A stretch of 64,000 bases of DNA from Ciona savignyi (GCA_000149265.1 CH002989.1:333677-397676); one strand, 5' to 3'; shown: positions 21,591 through 40,365, counted from the first letter of the stretch. Notes: a model not told the origin generated them from the sequence alone. A program made the numbers and translations.

Positions 21591-21954
21591 GCTCAACATG
21601 CGATTGATTATTTTTGGTGTTTCCCCCAAGCTGTTATTTTATTTCTTCGATTTTTTTTAGTTCAGGTTTTTACATTAAGGACAAGCTACGACAAGAAAAT
21701 AAAGTGTATTTTTTGACAATAACAACAAAGTACTGTAATTTATTATATTTTATATTCATACATCACACTCTTTATATATTAATCGTGATAGGCAAAAAAA
21801 TCATTGTTTTTTTGTTAATACAGTCGTTCCTGAAAATAAGGTCGTTTAGAATATTTTGGTTTGTAGTCACTTGTGTGTTGCCAGAGTCACCATTTCGGTC
21901 AGTCGCCATTATTTTGTCTATCTTACCTCTATACAGTCTATAGTATAACCTACT
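21591..21954. other. intergenic, nothing recognised
   Basis: T-rich sequence upstream of the candidate small gene and TIMM29; no exon recognised. Confidence 0.5.
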
Positions 21955-22352
21955 ATGCCTCCTGTACCCTTTGTACACAATTTATGGTTTAAATCAGCCA
22001 TACCTTTAATACAAGGTCTGAAACCCTATCAGAAAGAAACCAATACGTATGTGAAGTAAGTTGTGTTCTTGGGAAAAGCATTTAAGAGTTACATAACATT
22101 GCTAGAGTCTAGTGAACTAATCTGCTGTACTAAAACTGTAAGAATACGTTAATCAATAAAACTGTTAAGAGTTTGTGAGTCAGTTGTTCTACGCACTTAA
22201 GGGACTTGTCTAAACTCAGTGAATTAATGGGTTCTGCTAATGTTAAAGCAATGGCTAAATCGTAAACAACGTACTGTCGCACTTGCACTGCATTTTTGTA
22301 TTTTATTTACAGATATATGATGATAAGCAGTTTAAATTTAAATCTTGTCTAA
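21955..22352 (+). CDS. candidate small two-exon gene upstream of TIMM29 (46 aa)
   Basis: Exon 1 21955-22055 opens with ATG and encodes MPPVPFVHNLWFKSAIPLIQ, then GLKPYQKETNTYV, ending at donor gtaagt in phase 2. Exon 2 22313-22352 starts after tttatttacag and adds 13 residues before TAA. Codon-like composition and the clean donor argue for a real exon; the short, Ser/Leu/Asn-rich end is less convincing. The intron holds a SINE fragment. The gene stops 45 bases before the TIMM29 ATG, so it may be separate, part of a shared transcript or an upstream exon with another splice partner. No family recognised. Confidence 0.35.
22180..22290 (+). repeat. SINE family 1 fragment
   Basis: gtgagtcagttgttctacgc, gtgaattaatgggttctgct and aacaacgtactgtcgc traces in family order. 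Confidence 0.45.
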
Positions 22353-22397
22353 TTGTATTTATACCATTAACTGAAAAAAGCATAGAAGAAAGAAGTA

Positions 22398-23090
22398 ATG
22401 TCTCGCATTTTGTCGGCAACTAAATCCTTCTTTTCAAGAATAAACCAATCAGTTAAAGATGCACTGATAAGGACAGCAAATGATTATAAAGCGGTGGCTC
22501 AAGAGAGTGCTGAAAATATTAAAAAACGTCCAATAAGGTCAATTGTGAACACCATGCCATTTGTTGCTGCTTTTTACTTCTACAAGACTGCCCCAAAAGA
22601 ACAAAGTTACCTTGATTCAGTTGTTGAAGCATCTAATGATCTTCTGTTGGTCGGAGAACATATTAGAAACCCGAATTCAGACAAACATGTTCAAAAAATC
22701 ATGTGGTATTCCGCTAGAGGAATGTTACGATACTTTAACTTAAAATTGTTCACAGTTGTTTACTACTCGGATTATAGTGAAGAGGAACGGACATACCTTT
22801 CACAGTGTAAATACACAAATCCTACATGGACTGAGTTGCCTAGCAGAATAGTAGACATTGGCATTCTGAATCACTGGTGGAGATTACGCTGGGTCATGAC
22901 GGATTTTGATGTAAATTTCAATGAGAACTCAAAAGAATTTGACCATCTTTATAATAAGTATTGGGACCATGTACGGACTTTCTTTGGATATACTTATTAC
23001 AATTATTTATTTTCCCAACCTTTAAAAAATTCATTATATGTCCCGACTGTTGACGAGAATGAAGAATTACCAGTTCAAAATGCCACGTGA
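22398..23090 (+). CDS. TIMM29: mitochondrial import inner membrane translocase subunit Tim29
   Basis: Tim29 is a metazoan subunit of the TIM22 complex, which inserts carrier proteins into the inner mitochondrial membrane. Single-exon frame of 230 aa (human ~260). A basic N-terminus (MSRILSATKSFFSRINQSVK) and DYKAVAQESAENIKKRPIRS lead into a short hydrophobic segment near residues 50-63 (VNTMPFVAAFYFYK), the single membrane span. Family-typical blocks follow: LLVGEHIRNPNSDKHVQKIM, LRYFNLKLFTVVYYSDYSEE and WTELPSRIVDIGILNHWWRL, then WVMTDFDVNFNE. The C-terminus is shorter than in vertebrates. The start is the first ATG, preceded by an A-rich leader; TMEM145 begins 335 bases downstream on the same strand. 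Confidence 0.87.
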   Translation: MSRILSATKSFFSRINQSVKDALIRTANDYKAVAQESAENIKKRPIRSIVNTMPFVAAFYFYKTAPKEQSYLDSVVEASNDLLLVGEHIRNPNSDKHVQKIMWYSARGMLRYFNLKLFTVVYYSDYSEEERTYLSQCKYTNPTWTELPSRIVDIGILNHWWRLRWVMTDFDVNFNENSKEFDHLYNKYWDHVRTFFGYTYYNYLFSQPLKNSLYVPTVDENEELPVQNAT

Positions 23091-23425
23091 AAACATTTGG
23101 AAGTTTTTAGGAAATAAATTTGGTTTGAAAGATAAAACAAATTTAACACCTCGAAACAGGACCCGTTACTTCTCGGCTCTCAGGGAAGATAATTCAGTTG
23201 CAGTAAAAATGGAAGAACATATACTAAAATTTGGTAATTGTGTACTGCTGCACTGTATTATTTCTTAAACAAATTTTCCTCTAGCAAAATTATATGTATT
23301 TACCTGAACATGCCTCGCAGTAAATACAATAATTTTCGTTAAATACCAACCCAACTTATTTTATGTATTTTTCAAGTCATAGATCATCGATTAACATGGT
23401 CAGAGATGTTGTGTAGTACTGTGCA

Positions 23426-29901
<6,476 letters not shown>

Positions 29902-30530
29902 TGTTTTCAGCATATTAAATTAGCAATAATGTTAAAGTCCCAGCTGTTTTTGTACTGCATAAATAAGTTCATATTTAAGACACCTCGTTTTCACTGAAAA
30001 TCTGTATCTTTAGATTTTGATGAGCTTTTTACCTTTTTAACAAAAGTAAGTCTGTAACTTAGGGCGTTCTATGGCCCAAGAAACCTCCCTTTCACTGAAA
30101 TAAAAGTAAATATATTTCTAGATTTATTAAAGGTTATTTCAGTTTTAGAGTAATAACAGTTTTGGTCATTTCCCATTTGCTATGTGGTAAATAAAAAACA
30201 CTGCCGTTTACAATAAATCTCTAGTTCACAGTGCCTACATCTACATGTACATCATACCACAGATTTGCTCTGTGTTAGTACCGCTGTAACTGTCGATTTT
30301 TGTATTTAATCTTTAACAGCTGTGTTTATTTTCAAAATGTAAGTTTCAACTTTATACTTTTCATGTAGAAAACACTGTAAGAAATTACAAACGTGGCGAC
30401 CTGTAAAATTTATTTAGAATTTTTTTTTCAAAATTGAAATTGTTTTTTTTTCAAAAAACACCATCAGGTGCATACCAATTGATGGGTATCAAAACAAAAT
30501 TCATTACATCTTTACTTCTCTATCGTCGTA
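29902..30530 (+). other. TMEM145 3' UTR and flank
   Basis: AATAAA-type signals near 30099 and 30211; no exon. Confidence 0.55.
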
Positions 30531-30535
30531 AAGTT

Positions 30536-30756
30536 CCAATTATATAGTTGCATACTGTGTATTGTATTTTTTAAATCATATAGTTGCATACTGTGCCTTG
30601 TATATTTTAAATCATATAGTTGCATACTGTGTATTGTATATTTCAAATCATATAGTTGCATACTGTGCCTTGTATATTTTAAATCATATAGTTGCATACT
30701 GTGTATTGTATATTTCAAATCATATAGTTGCATACTGTGTATTGTATAGTTGCACT
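30536..30756. repeat. 36-bp tandem repeat, six copies, with 72-bp alternation
   Basis: Unit core atcatatagttgcatactgt. Copies alternate between tgtattgtat and tgccttgtat endings, so the array reads as dimers. 36 is divisible by 3, so both strands are open throughout (12-residue peptide repeats), which is an accident of the period. Confidence 0.9.
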
Positions 30757-31090
30757 TAGCTCGCCATTAAACTGCCTCATTTAGTTTTATTAAACCGTGT
30801 GTTTGAGCCTATAGATATGTAATATAAATATGCAGTTTGCCGAAGGAAGGCTGCCTTTAACCGTCAAGATGGAAATTCCAAGAAGTGGTTGACACGCCAG
30901 TGCGCCACGACAATTATGGTATATTACATTTAGATTTCCGCAGCTATTTCAGTGGTTACTACTTTTCGATTTTGAAGTTATTTCATTACCCGAAATAGAG
31001 GAAACGTTCCTCAATTACCCCAGAACAAACGCGACAATTGTGGATAGTCCGGTACCGCTGGGTTTAGGCAATATTCGCTAAGTGCCTTGT

Positions 31091-31372
31091 GTCGGAATAG
31101 GATAGGATATTCATGTATTTCCCCGTGAATGCAATAACACATGGGCAATCGTCAGATCACCTCGCGCCCACCGTCGGGTTACCGAAGCTATTGCAGTGTG
31201 TTGTATATGATAGACACGTTCTTAAATTTGTTAGAACCTATTAATCCACTGGGTTTAGGCAATGTCCGTAAAGTGCCTTGATCAAGGACACACCCGACTA
31301 GCTAGCGACCAATTTCGCACCTGTAACCTTTCGACTGAAAGGCGACTTAACGGCCAGACTAATGTGTCGAAT
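31091..31372 (-). repeat. SINE family 1, near full length
   Basis: gaataggataggatattcat, cgcgcccaccgtcgggttac, cactgggtttaggcaatgtc, aaggacacacccgactagct, ending cctgtaacctttcgactgaa, the tRNA-like head on the minus strand. Confidence 0.85.
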
Positions 31373-32157
31373 TGAACCTTCACAATAAGCAATTTTTTCG
31401 AACATGGTGTCCTTTTGAATTTAATTTAGCAATATCTGCGACCACCCCTCTGGTCACGACTTTAAAAAGAATGATCGTTCTTGCATCTGGTGAACGCAAC
31501 GTTTAAAATTTTGTACAACGATACAATATGGTAGTAACTGTATGGGACTTAAATGTAGCGCAATTATTTTCTTAGAATAAATATTCGTAAAAGGAACATT
31601 TTGGAAGGTCGACAGTCTCGGTTGAATTATCTAGTTTTGTGATAAAAAGGTTTAAAGTAACACTGGTGTTTCTTTATTTTGTTCCAAATGATACATATTT
31701 TCAGGACTGGGCTGTATGCGATTATTGTCTATGAAAATCCTGTGTTATGCAGCAAAATACTGTTTTATGGGTAGTGTAGTGTCGAAAAGATAAATCATTC
31801 GGGTCCGCTAGGAGGTGATGAAGGTCTACACAAGCAAGGATTTATACGTTCATTTTCAGTTTTGTGCTGTCTGTCTGAACGTAGGACTCTTAAAACCTAT
31901 AAGCGATATAGCTGTAACTTATCAATTGCAATAAAATTTATAATTAATCAGTGTTCCAATTTCGTCTTTAACTATTTGTAGGTGAATGTAAAATTGTTCT
32001 GAAATATACCAATTGTGGTAGGCTAACATGGGGAACCTCATACGTTTCTCTTTTATAAGTATTTGGCAAGCAGGGGTAATTAAAATGTGGTTTGTACGTT
32101 TTTGTAATTATAACGTTTGGTCATAGCGAGCTAACACAAGTTTATTTACCGGGCTTA

Positions 32158-32258
32158 ATTTCGAACCCATGATGGGCTCGTCCCCAAGACCGTTTTTTGT
32201 ATATAATTGGCATATGTATCGGTCGCATCAACCATTCAGTCATATGACCGTACAAACT
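32158..32258 (-). repeat. tRNA-derived SINE, family 2
   Basis: cgaacccatgatgggctcgt, aagaccgttttttgtatata, ttggcatatgtatcggtcgc, caaccattcagtcatatgac. On the minus strand an A-box-like tgactgaatggttga precedes a gggttcg B box, as in a Leu/Ser-type tRNA. Confidence 0.62.
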
Positions 32259-34409
32259 TTGTAAATCAATGTGTCAAAATTATAATATTAATAGCGACAC
32301 TGATGATTGGCGTTTGATGTGCAGCACCTATATCTTTGATGCGAATTTCGATTAACATGTTTGTACGTCGATAAATGTTTTATTTAAAGGATGCGAATAG
32401 TCGCAGGTTTATCCAGTATTTGTAGGTTCGTTTTTAGGGGAATCATTGTACATTTCTGCTTGTTTTGTTTGAAAATTTTCCGAATGAACGGAAGAGTACC
32501 AGCTCGAGGTGTTTAAAAAATATTGGAGGGCTTGAAGTTTGGGTTGCAGATCCCAAGTTGAATTTTAAGTTGTAAACAAATCTAAGACTTTCTTCTGCAG
32601 GATTTCAGGTGAAAGTCTTTTTGTAAGCTCAGTTTGGATTGAAGAAATAGGGAAATGTTTGAACGCCTTCTATAACAAGGTTACCTGAGGTGGTGCCATG
32701 TGTTATGGAGGATTAGAACATTGTGGTATCAACCAACTATAATTAGCCCACCGGCAAACGACATAAGACCTTGCCTCCATATAATTTTTATTTCGCACAA
32801 AAAAAACCACAATCCAGCAGCGGTCATGCTGACTATACCATTCAACAAGGACTCGCCAGTATTTAACAACAGCCATAAACAAGATAATTGACCACTCGAA
32901 TCCGAAGCCTGTTCTAAACAATCCAAGAAAAGTTGTCAAATTGACCGTTTGATAGGCCGTTTCTCTTTCAAAACTGTGATGTAAACAAAACGACACTCAG
33001 TCCACGTGAGATTGCACGCGTCATCAAAAGTGACAGAATTAGCCTTTCGTTGTTTCCGGTGTATGATGCTTTAAACGAAAATAAAGTACTGCTGCGGCTG
33101 TGTTCTGCACTTAATTTTGTTCCAAATAATTGGACTTCCGTTGCAGAGAGCTGCTGCAGGTGCAGCGTTTATTTTGCTGTTAATCTTGATTACGCACGGA
33201 CAAATCTGTTGACAGTTGAAGGCCAACCAGGTGCTGACTTCGCGTGCGTACTTTTGGAAAAACTTTGTTTTGTGGGTTTAATTTGCGGTCAAGCCCGTGT
33301 TTTGCATTAAAACTTCCAAGGTATTGTACGCTAGGTATGTAGGGTATTGACATCTAACTTTTTCGAATTGCCTTATCCCAGAAAATATGTTTCCGACACC
33401 CCAATACTCTGCCAAACTTCCATCGGGTATGTCACTAAAAAGGTCACGAAAATCGTCATAATTGTGTAACTAGGTACCTGCTTGCAATTGCTCATTTAAA
33501 CCGATTGTAAAATACAGGATTAATCCATCAATTTACAGTTAGAAAATGTTTGATTATGCCAAAATTGCATAAAATCGACTTGGGTTGAAATGGTCTGAAT
33601 AGTTAAATATTTCATGACACCCCAGTTGATCCCTATTTTGCTTATATGTTTTTTTATGTTTTTATTAAAGCGAATAATCTAATAAAAAAGATCGAAAGAT
33701 GACCGAACAGCAGACTGGGACAACTACATAATTTGAGTTGTCCAATTAGACTAATTATAACGAAATGCCGTTAATCCAATTTGTAAAATGTTTCGATGAT
33801 CGAATTTTAATTCTAATCTAATTTCCGGCTTTCCCTAAGAAGCTGCTTTGTCCAACGGCGTTTATCAAAATGCTATAAAAGAAGTACCGGTACATACATT
33901 TGTCGTTCTTATGCTTATGAGAATGAACTCTGATTTGATATGATTCAAACTTGACTTTTATTATATTTATTTCCAATTCGGAATTTAATTCAATTCGCAA
34001 GTCTTTGTGAATTTAGTAAATCTAATTTTTAATCAAGTGTTACTATAATTTCAATTATAATGTAATTTGAAAAAGCTCAATATTTTCTAATTATTCAAGT
34101 GTTTATGCTTTGCTCATACAATAAAAATGAGAAGAGCACAAAAACTGTACTAATGGAAATTGATCTTTGCGTGTTCAAACGTAATATTTTTCTGTTACAA
34201 TTACCTTGATTGTATAGTTAACACTGTCGGCCGTTTAATAATTAATGTTGGAATGGATGCAAATTAGCCATTGTAATAGTTGTCATAATGCATGTTAACT
34301 TAGCTAATTATTTCTAAGTGATCTGATATTTTAACATCTTCCAAACAATTTTTTTCGGGTATAATCGGAACAAAGGTGATCGGTACAAGTTCTTTTTGAC
34401 TTAAGCAGC

Positions 34410-34490
34410 TTTGTGGGTTAGTGCTGCGCCTTTAAGCCGAAGGGTTGGTAGGCTCGAAACAAGGCGCTTGCTAGTCGGTTGTGTTCTAAG
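34410..34490 (+). repeat. SINE family 1 head fragment
   Basis: gtgggttagtgctgcgcctt, taagccgaagggttggtagg, ctcgaaac and gctagtcggttgtgttcta. Confidence 0.5.
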
Positions 34491-35324
34491 TCACTTTTTC
34501 ACGTATTTAACATCAACATGTAACAACTAAAAGAACCGATTTTTGGTCTTGTGTGAAAGCAGTCAATCCGAGCAGTTGAAACATAACAAGAGCCGCTAAA
34601 AATACGGTTCAAAGTCAGCAATCAATTTCTGAGTGGTGAAATGACGTAACATTCCGACAGCAATTTTAACAATGACGTCATAGTTGATTCGGTAGATTTC
34701 CTGACAATGGTAATTGGATCGTTCGTTTTGGCAAACTGGTGTTTCATTAGCACGGTTTCGGCGAAACTTAGGAAAATTCCTTGAGCCAAAGTGGAATCCT
34801 TTGATTTACATATGCCGGTTTCACTTTCAGGATACGGAATAGGTCCGTGTATAAATTTGTGTCCCAGTCGGTATTTAACAAAACACCGTGCTGTCAGTAC
34901 AATTCTACAAAACAAATTGTTTAAATTTGTTTGACCTTTTATTTTTACTTTTCAGTTACACTCTGACGATGAAGTTAAATATCGCCAGGTTCGATAACTC
35001 CCACGGTTTAATAAACAGCAGTATGTATATGAGCTTATATGTAGAGTTGTTTGGACTTTAAAACCACATTCAGGGTTTAATGTCCATCCCATATAAACTA
35101 AGAAAACATTAACTACTCCGTCGCTATTCCTATATTAGCATGATCACAAAAAAATGTTTAGTAGATGGAACGTACACAGACATGTAGGCCCTAGTTCTAA
35201 ATTACATTTAACAAAAAAAGAAAACTGTGCTGAGTATGATCTTCCTATTCGTACACCCCGTCCCTTATTTTGATTTTAACTCATCATTTCAGCCGATGAA
35301 CCCGCTCTGTATTTAGCAGTTAGC

Positions 35325-35445
35325 CTACCCATTCGTATCCCCACATGTGAGGCAATATCTTCATCGCATGGCAATTGTCTGATTACGCCTAGCCCGACAT
35401 CGAATTGCCATTGCAATGTGCTGTAAAACCTTTTTAAGCAATCTA
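35325..35445 (-). repeat. degenerate SINE family 1
   Basis: atggcaattgtctgattacg, cctagcccgacatcgaattg, ccattgcaatgtgctgt in family order. Confidence 0.45.
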
Positions 35446-36253
35446 TTTCGCTTTTGCAGATTCGCTAAAGATGAATCCCTAGCCTAATAGAGAATCAAGC
35501 ACAGGGAATGTAGTCAGTGTAAAGATCGAAGTAAATATATGTTTGGTCATGATCTACTTCTTAAACTCCTTAAATATCCCTTAATCAAACTGTCCGACAT
35601 TATCTGATTATGTGTTCAATAGTATCCCTGAATCAGATCCTGCCTCTTCCTCTTTAACATTTTATGATTTTGTTTTGCTCCTAAAGATAACAGATATAAT
35701 TATATGTTTTTTGTTTATTACATTGCACTAGTAAAATAATAAAAAGAAGCGGAACCAAAAGAAGTGGCAAATGTGAGAAAATCAAACCACTACTTGGAAG
35801 AAATTCCATCGAAAGTAAAGAAAATATAAATAAATGTTTGAACGTGAATCAGAATACAAAATGGCAATACGACGTGGCTCGGGGCTCATAGTGTAACTGA
35901 TTTGATTATTGGTTACCGATTCGGCGGTTCGTAATTAACGTCTTTTCGTGACAACTTGACATCAATTACCGGAAGCTCATTTCGAGCGCTCGCGTGTCCG
36001 GGAGCCTGAATTTAAACTCTACAAATGTCAAATTTGTTGCTGCCCGGTTCGGGGGGCAATATCGCTGTGGTACGCTACCAGTTGACCTTAACTTGTTGAC
36101 GATGGCGATTTGTGGTTTTGGAAAAATACACGTCGGGGGCAAAGTTTAAATAAATAATGAAAACACAATATATATTAAAAAATAACGAAACGAAAAACGG
36201 CAGTGAAATATTCTGAGGTAGGAAAGAAAATATGAATGTCATTCAGTGAAATC

Positions 36254-36259
36254 TTTATT
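36254..36259 (-). terminator. poly(A) signal of the acetyltransferase gene
   Basis: TTTATT on the plus strand, that is AATAAA on the minus strand, about 30 bases after the stop codon. Confidence 0.55.
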
Positions 36260-36289
36260 TTTCGTGGTTTCCTGAAATGGCGTTTTCGC

Positions 36290-37632
36290 TTACAGATCGC
36301 GCACCATCACCCTTGCTGCGCTCTCGGTTTCGGAGAGTTTGAGAAATCGAGGTGCTATATCTGGGTGTGCGTATTTGGCGGCGTAGTCTGCGTAGGCGAA
36401 TTCACGGACTTTTCTGAAGCCCATTTTGGTGGCAAGTTTAAAGGGAAGTTTCCAGCTGCACATAGCTGTCAGGTGTTTAAGCTGCTCTTGCTTGGCAAAT
36501 TGAACCGACATCACCATCAGCTGTGTAGCAATGCCGCATTGACTTGCGCTTTCTTCAACGCAAATCGCAATATGTCGCATGAACTGATCAGTTCCCAAAA
36601 TGGAGACCATATCACCTTCAATGTCGTTCAAGAACTGAAATTAAAGTCCGGATTACAAACGGGAAATCAACCGTTAGTTAATAATCTACAGGTTTGTCGC
36701 AAATAAACCATTACGTGTTCTATTGATCACGCAACACCTATGAACTCTAGCAGTGGAATATGGTAAACAAGAAACAAGTTTTACCTTTGGTATTGCGTTG
36801 ATGGTTGTACCAAAATCGCATTCCATTTCAAGTCCGCTGGACGGTCCGACCGCGTTAAGTCTCACGCCACACACTTTCCCAGACACATCGTCTAATGCCA
36901 GGAACGAAGCCCCTTGGATGAGTGCCTCCTGTAAATTGTAAGAATTGAACATTGAGCACCTGTGCTTTTGATAGAAATAGCCCAGTGAAAGATTGGGGAC
37001 GCGTATTGAGTCAATTACTTCCGAAAACACAGGCCTTAAAGTGGCGATGCAGGAAACATTCAGTTCGCCTTGTTATCACACACTAGACAACATCTGTTAT
37101 TTACACCATCGCGGTAAAGTAATTTAATAAATAATTACCAATTACTTTATGCTACTTCTCATATAGACATTTTTTAAATACGAACTCTTTGTTTTCTGAT
37201 TTCAAAATAAAGCTAAAACTCAATATGTAAAATATTCACATTGTCAGATATTCTTCTTTATGATTTTTGGGGAAGTGAGTAAAAAAAGGCACTTACATCG
37301 ATGCAGTGTTCCACGTACAAGCTGCTGTTTTGTGGAGTTGCTCCTATGGCTTTCATGAGAGGCTCCCGAGTTACGAATCTCGTTGACATGAAGTCGATAA
37401 CTGCCTCTCGGTCGGACAGATAACACGGCCGGCAGATGACTGGCGGACTTTGGGGCACCCCGGCCGCTGCGGTACCACTGCTAGCTGCTCGAGAGGGTTG
37501 TACCAGTTTCGGAACGCTTTGTTTATTGGCTTGCGGCGAATTCCCAGTAAGAACTGATCTCTTGCTGATAATTGATCGCGCAAAGGTGTTAGAGCGGAGT
37601 AGGCTTCGAACAGTTGAGTTTACGGAGCTCAT
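36290..37632 (-). CDS. GNAT-family N-acetyltransferase, arylalkylamine type
   Basis: Transfers acetyl from acetyl-CoA to an amine; the closest resemblance is to insect-type dopamine/arylalkylamine acetyltransferases. Three exons, all phase 0: 37632-37297, 36928-36785, 36634-36290; 274 aa. The N-terminal ~65 residues are Ser/Arg-rich and low complexity, possibly a targeting or regulatory extension. The fold begins around ICRPCYLSDREAVIDFM, with a strand in exon 2 (ALDDVSGKVCGVRLNAVGPS). Exon 3 has the acetyl-CoA loop SQCGIATQLM, fitting Q/R-x-x-G-x-G/A, then CSWKLPFKLATKMGF and KVREFAYADY. Substrate is not predictable. The plus-strand frame at 36236-36706 is its shadow. Confidence 0.82.
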
Positions 37633-38861
37633 ATCGCTTGATTTTTCGTTTCTTTTGTTTTCTTCTTCACTTCAAGTCTTGTTATGGAGTTCTTGAATAT
37701 GTCCCGTGTTTCCAAGATCCCACCAATTTATAGAGCTATGGAAAGAAGGAAGGCTACGTGCGTATTTTATCGACACTAAGATCAAGGCTTCCAGATATTT
37801 GTTCGTTTCAAATGTTGCTTGAATCGTTGTGACTGCCAAATTGCGGTTTAAAATCAATAAAAAGCCACTTTCGACTAATCTTTGAACACACATTTCTGTG
37901 AATTAAATACGTGACCATGTTCACGTGGAACTGATAACGACAGTCACACGAGTATATCCATTAAATACATGTTTAAGCTAATAGAGGATGTGGTACATAA
38001 AACACAGGCTTCAACGGATGTAATTTTAACTACATAAAACACAGGCGTCAACGGATGTGCTGTAATTTAAAACAATAATATTTTTTTTTCATTTAACAAT
38101 GCTAAATGAGATATGAAACAACACCACGGAATCTACACTTCAGTGGCCCATCTATATGTAAAAATTCCCTTTACGCAAACTTACCATCACACGTTAATAC
38201 AAAATAATACATATACAACCCAAACCTAATTGTTTTGTCATTCTTTTGTAAACGTAAATGTGTTTTTCTCGATAAAAGGTTTACCACCATATCTGAATAG
38301 AAGCAAGAAAAAAGCTGTGTGAGAGTTGGCATATTTATCGTAACTTGTCGGCATATTTATCGTAAAAATAATTACAAAAATGTTAAACGAATTTCACACG
38401 TGGTAAAAAGTATTGCATCTTACAATATTAATCTAAAATAATAATATCTTTCTATTATAGCGGTGACACACTATATAGGGATTTCGGTACCTATCACCCG
38501 GCGCAATAGAAATGAACAATCGCATACTCAAAGACTCAGAGCAAATGCACGTGATTTGGTATGATGACCACAGTGCCATACCTTTTTAAAAATATTTAAT
38601 TATTATCAAATACTTATTTCTGATGTTAACAAGTTATTAAGTATTTCCGTTGTTTATTAAAAAATTGTCAATCGTTTCTTTCTTGATCCGTTTCCACACT
38701 TTGTGCATCCGAGATTCACCCCGTGTTTGGTTCGTTTGTCCATGCTCTGTATAAAAATCGGCCGCTATTGCAGATGAAGCAATCCTATCGCTTCTTCTTT
38801 TACAAGCATGCCATCAAACCCACGATAATTTGATCTGTCTTAATACAGTACAATTTTTTTA

Positions 38862-38965
38862 CCGGAAAGGTTCGAACCCACGGTAGTGGTCTTTTTGTTA
38901 ACTCCAATTTTATATAGAATTGGTATATGTGCCCGTTGTGATAACCATTCGACCACATGTACTTT
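38862..38965 (-). repeat. tRNA-derived SINE, family 2
   Basis: On the minus strand: gtggtcgaatggttatcac (A-box-like), then accaattctatataaaattg and gtgggttcgaacc (B box). The head resembles a long-variable-arm tRNA of the Leu/Ser type but cannot fold into a normal one, so I call it a SINE and not a tRNA gene. Confidence 0.62.
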
Positions 38966-40254
38966 AAACTCCAGATTTATTAAAAAAGGCAAAGGCTTTA
39001 CTTTTACGTCGCCTAGCGGCAAGAAGTGATGTGCCACTGGTCATGTAGGCTTGTGGGATTGAACGTGACGCGTACCAGTCTAACCTTGGCTGCAAAAGTT
39101 TTCATTGGCACCTGGGTTAACCAGTGTTAGTCATGCGATGAAGACGTGGCATAACAAAGTCTTAATAAGTCGAAGCTCAATTTTACCAAGTACCGCAGGA
39201 TGCGTAGTAATTTCGAGGCGGAGACAAACTGAAAACTCTTTTTTAGTCTTTTAACTGATAAACATTGTATCTACGTATAGGGTATTTTTTCATATTGACA
39301 TTTCAGAAATGAGCTTCTGTAGTTTCGACTCTGTTGGTCCGTATGCCATTTATACATTATCTACAAAGCGTTTATTGAATCATAAGTACACACATATTAT
39401 AGGTATACGCCTATTTCGCCTCTTTTCCTCACAGAGGCATGAATATAACGGCGGTCAAGTGTATACGTGACAACCAACCGAGCCTGTGATGACGCACAAG
39501 CATATGTGTGTTGCATCATCACATCAAATACACCGTTTGCCATATTAGGACATAATAGCCTGTTAAACGAAAGGGCGAACGTATGAACCGGGCCAAGTCC
39601 ACGCGTGTTCGGAATTAAAGAGGATTAAAATACAAAGGGTTGCATAAGTCTGTCGATAAATTGCGAAGCACGTAATATCTGCCTAGTTTAGCCCAATTTA
39701 AAGCTACTAACAAGCAATGACAGGTGGGTGGTATTCACGCATATTGCCATAAATGGGGTAGACACGTCATAAAGATAAAATATACGCAATTGCTATAATT
39801 AACTAAGTTAATGAGCAATCCCCCGTATTTACCCCAATGCAGGGCTAAGCTGATCTGGACTATTTTCGTTTTAATCCAGATTAGATAAACGAGAGATTCG
39901 TCACCATCCCCAATTATTGTCTTTAAATGAGCTAAAACTATTATTAACCAGACTAGGATTTTTTCCACTTAAATCTCATAAAGCCGGCTTACCTTCTTAT
40001 AGTACTTAAACGTTTTAATTTCATTAATTTCGTGTTAAAAACGTTTTCTGTCGCAAATTATTTGTTTAATGAAAGCTTTAACGACCACATCATTTTTTTC
40101 TTCTTCATACCATGTGTGTTAATCCATTCTTCTTTAATGTAATAAAACAAGCGAAAAAAAAAACCAAACTAAATAAACCCCGAAATATCACCTGTAAAGT
40201 TTGTTCCAAAAGTAAAAAGACAATATATGCGGTTTAGGCAGACAGCTTTAATTT

Positions 40255-40365
40255 ATGATTCAACACTTCCGTAAATTTGACGATTGCCGCAGTGTTAACG
40301 TCACTTCGTTTTCCCATTTACGGAAATAAACATAAATATCTCCCTTTTATCCTATCCTTGTAATT
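40255..40365 (+). repeat. degenerate SINE family 1
   Basis: gacgattgccgcagtgttaa, cgttttcccatttacgga, aataaacataaatatctccc and tatcctatcctt. Confidence 0.5.

Larger units (their letters stand above)
31373..36253. other. intergenic, no supported gene
   Basis: I found no exon matching a known family. Contains SINE pieces at about 32158, 34410 and 35325, a palindromic TGACGTCA (CRE-like) at 34673-34680 with a TGACGTAA at 34642, and several short unconvincing frames. An ETS-like ccggaag lies near 35970. Nothing else recognised. Confidence 0.45.

Noticed and set aside
23038-23268. 76-codon frame overlapping the end of TIMM29
   Set aside because: Different frame from TIMM29, no family match; most likely 3' UTR.
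30512-30759. Frames with 12-residue peptide repeats on both strands
   Set aside because: Produced by the 36-bp tandem repeat, whose period is divisible by three.
33050-33310. 86-codon plus-strand frame in the 31-36 kb intergenic stretch
   Set aside because: No recognisable domain, no splice context; length expected by chance.
34622-34915. 97-codon minus-strand frame
   Set aside because: No family resemblance and no supporting exons or signals nearby.
36236-36706. 156-codon plus-strand frame
   Set aside because: Antisense shadow of the acetyltransferase last exon, whose minus-strand frame has GNAT motifs and proper splice sites.
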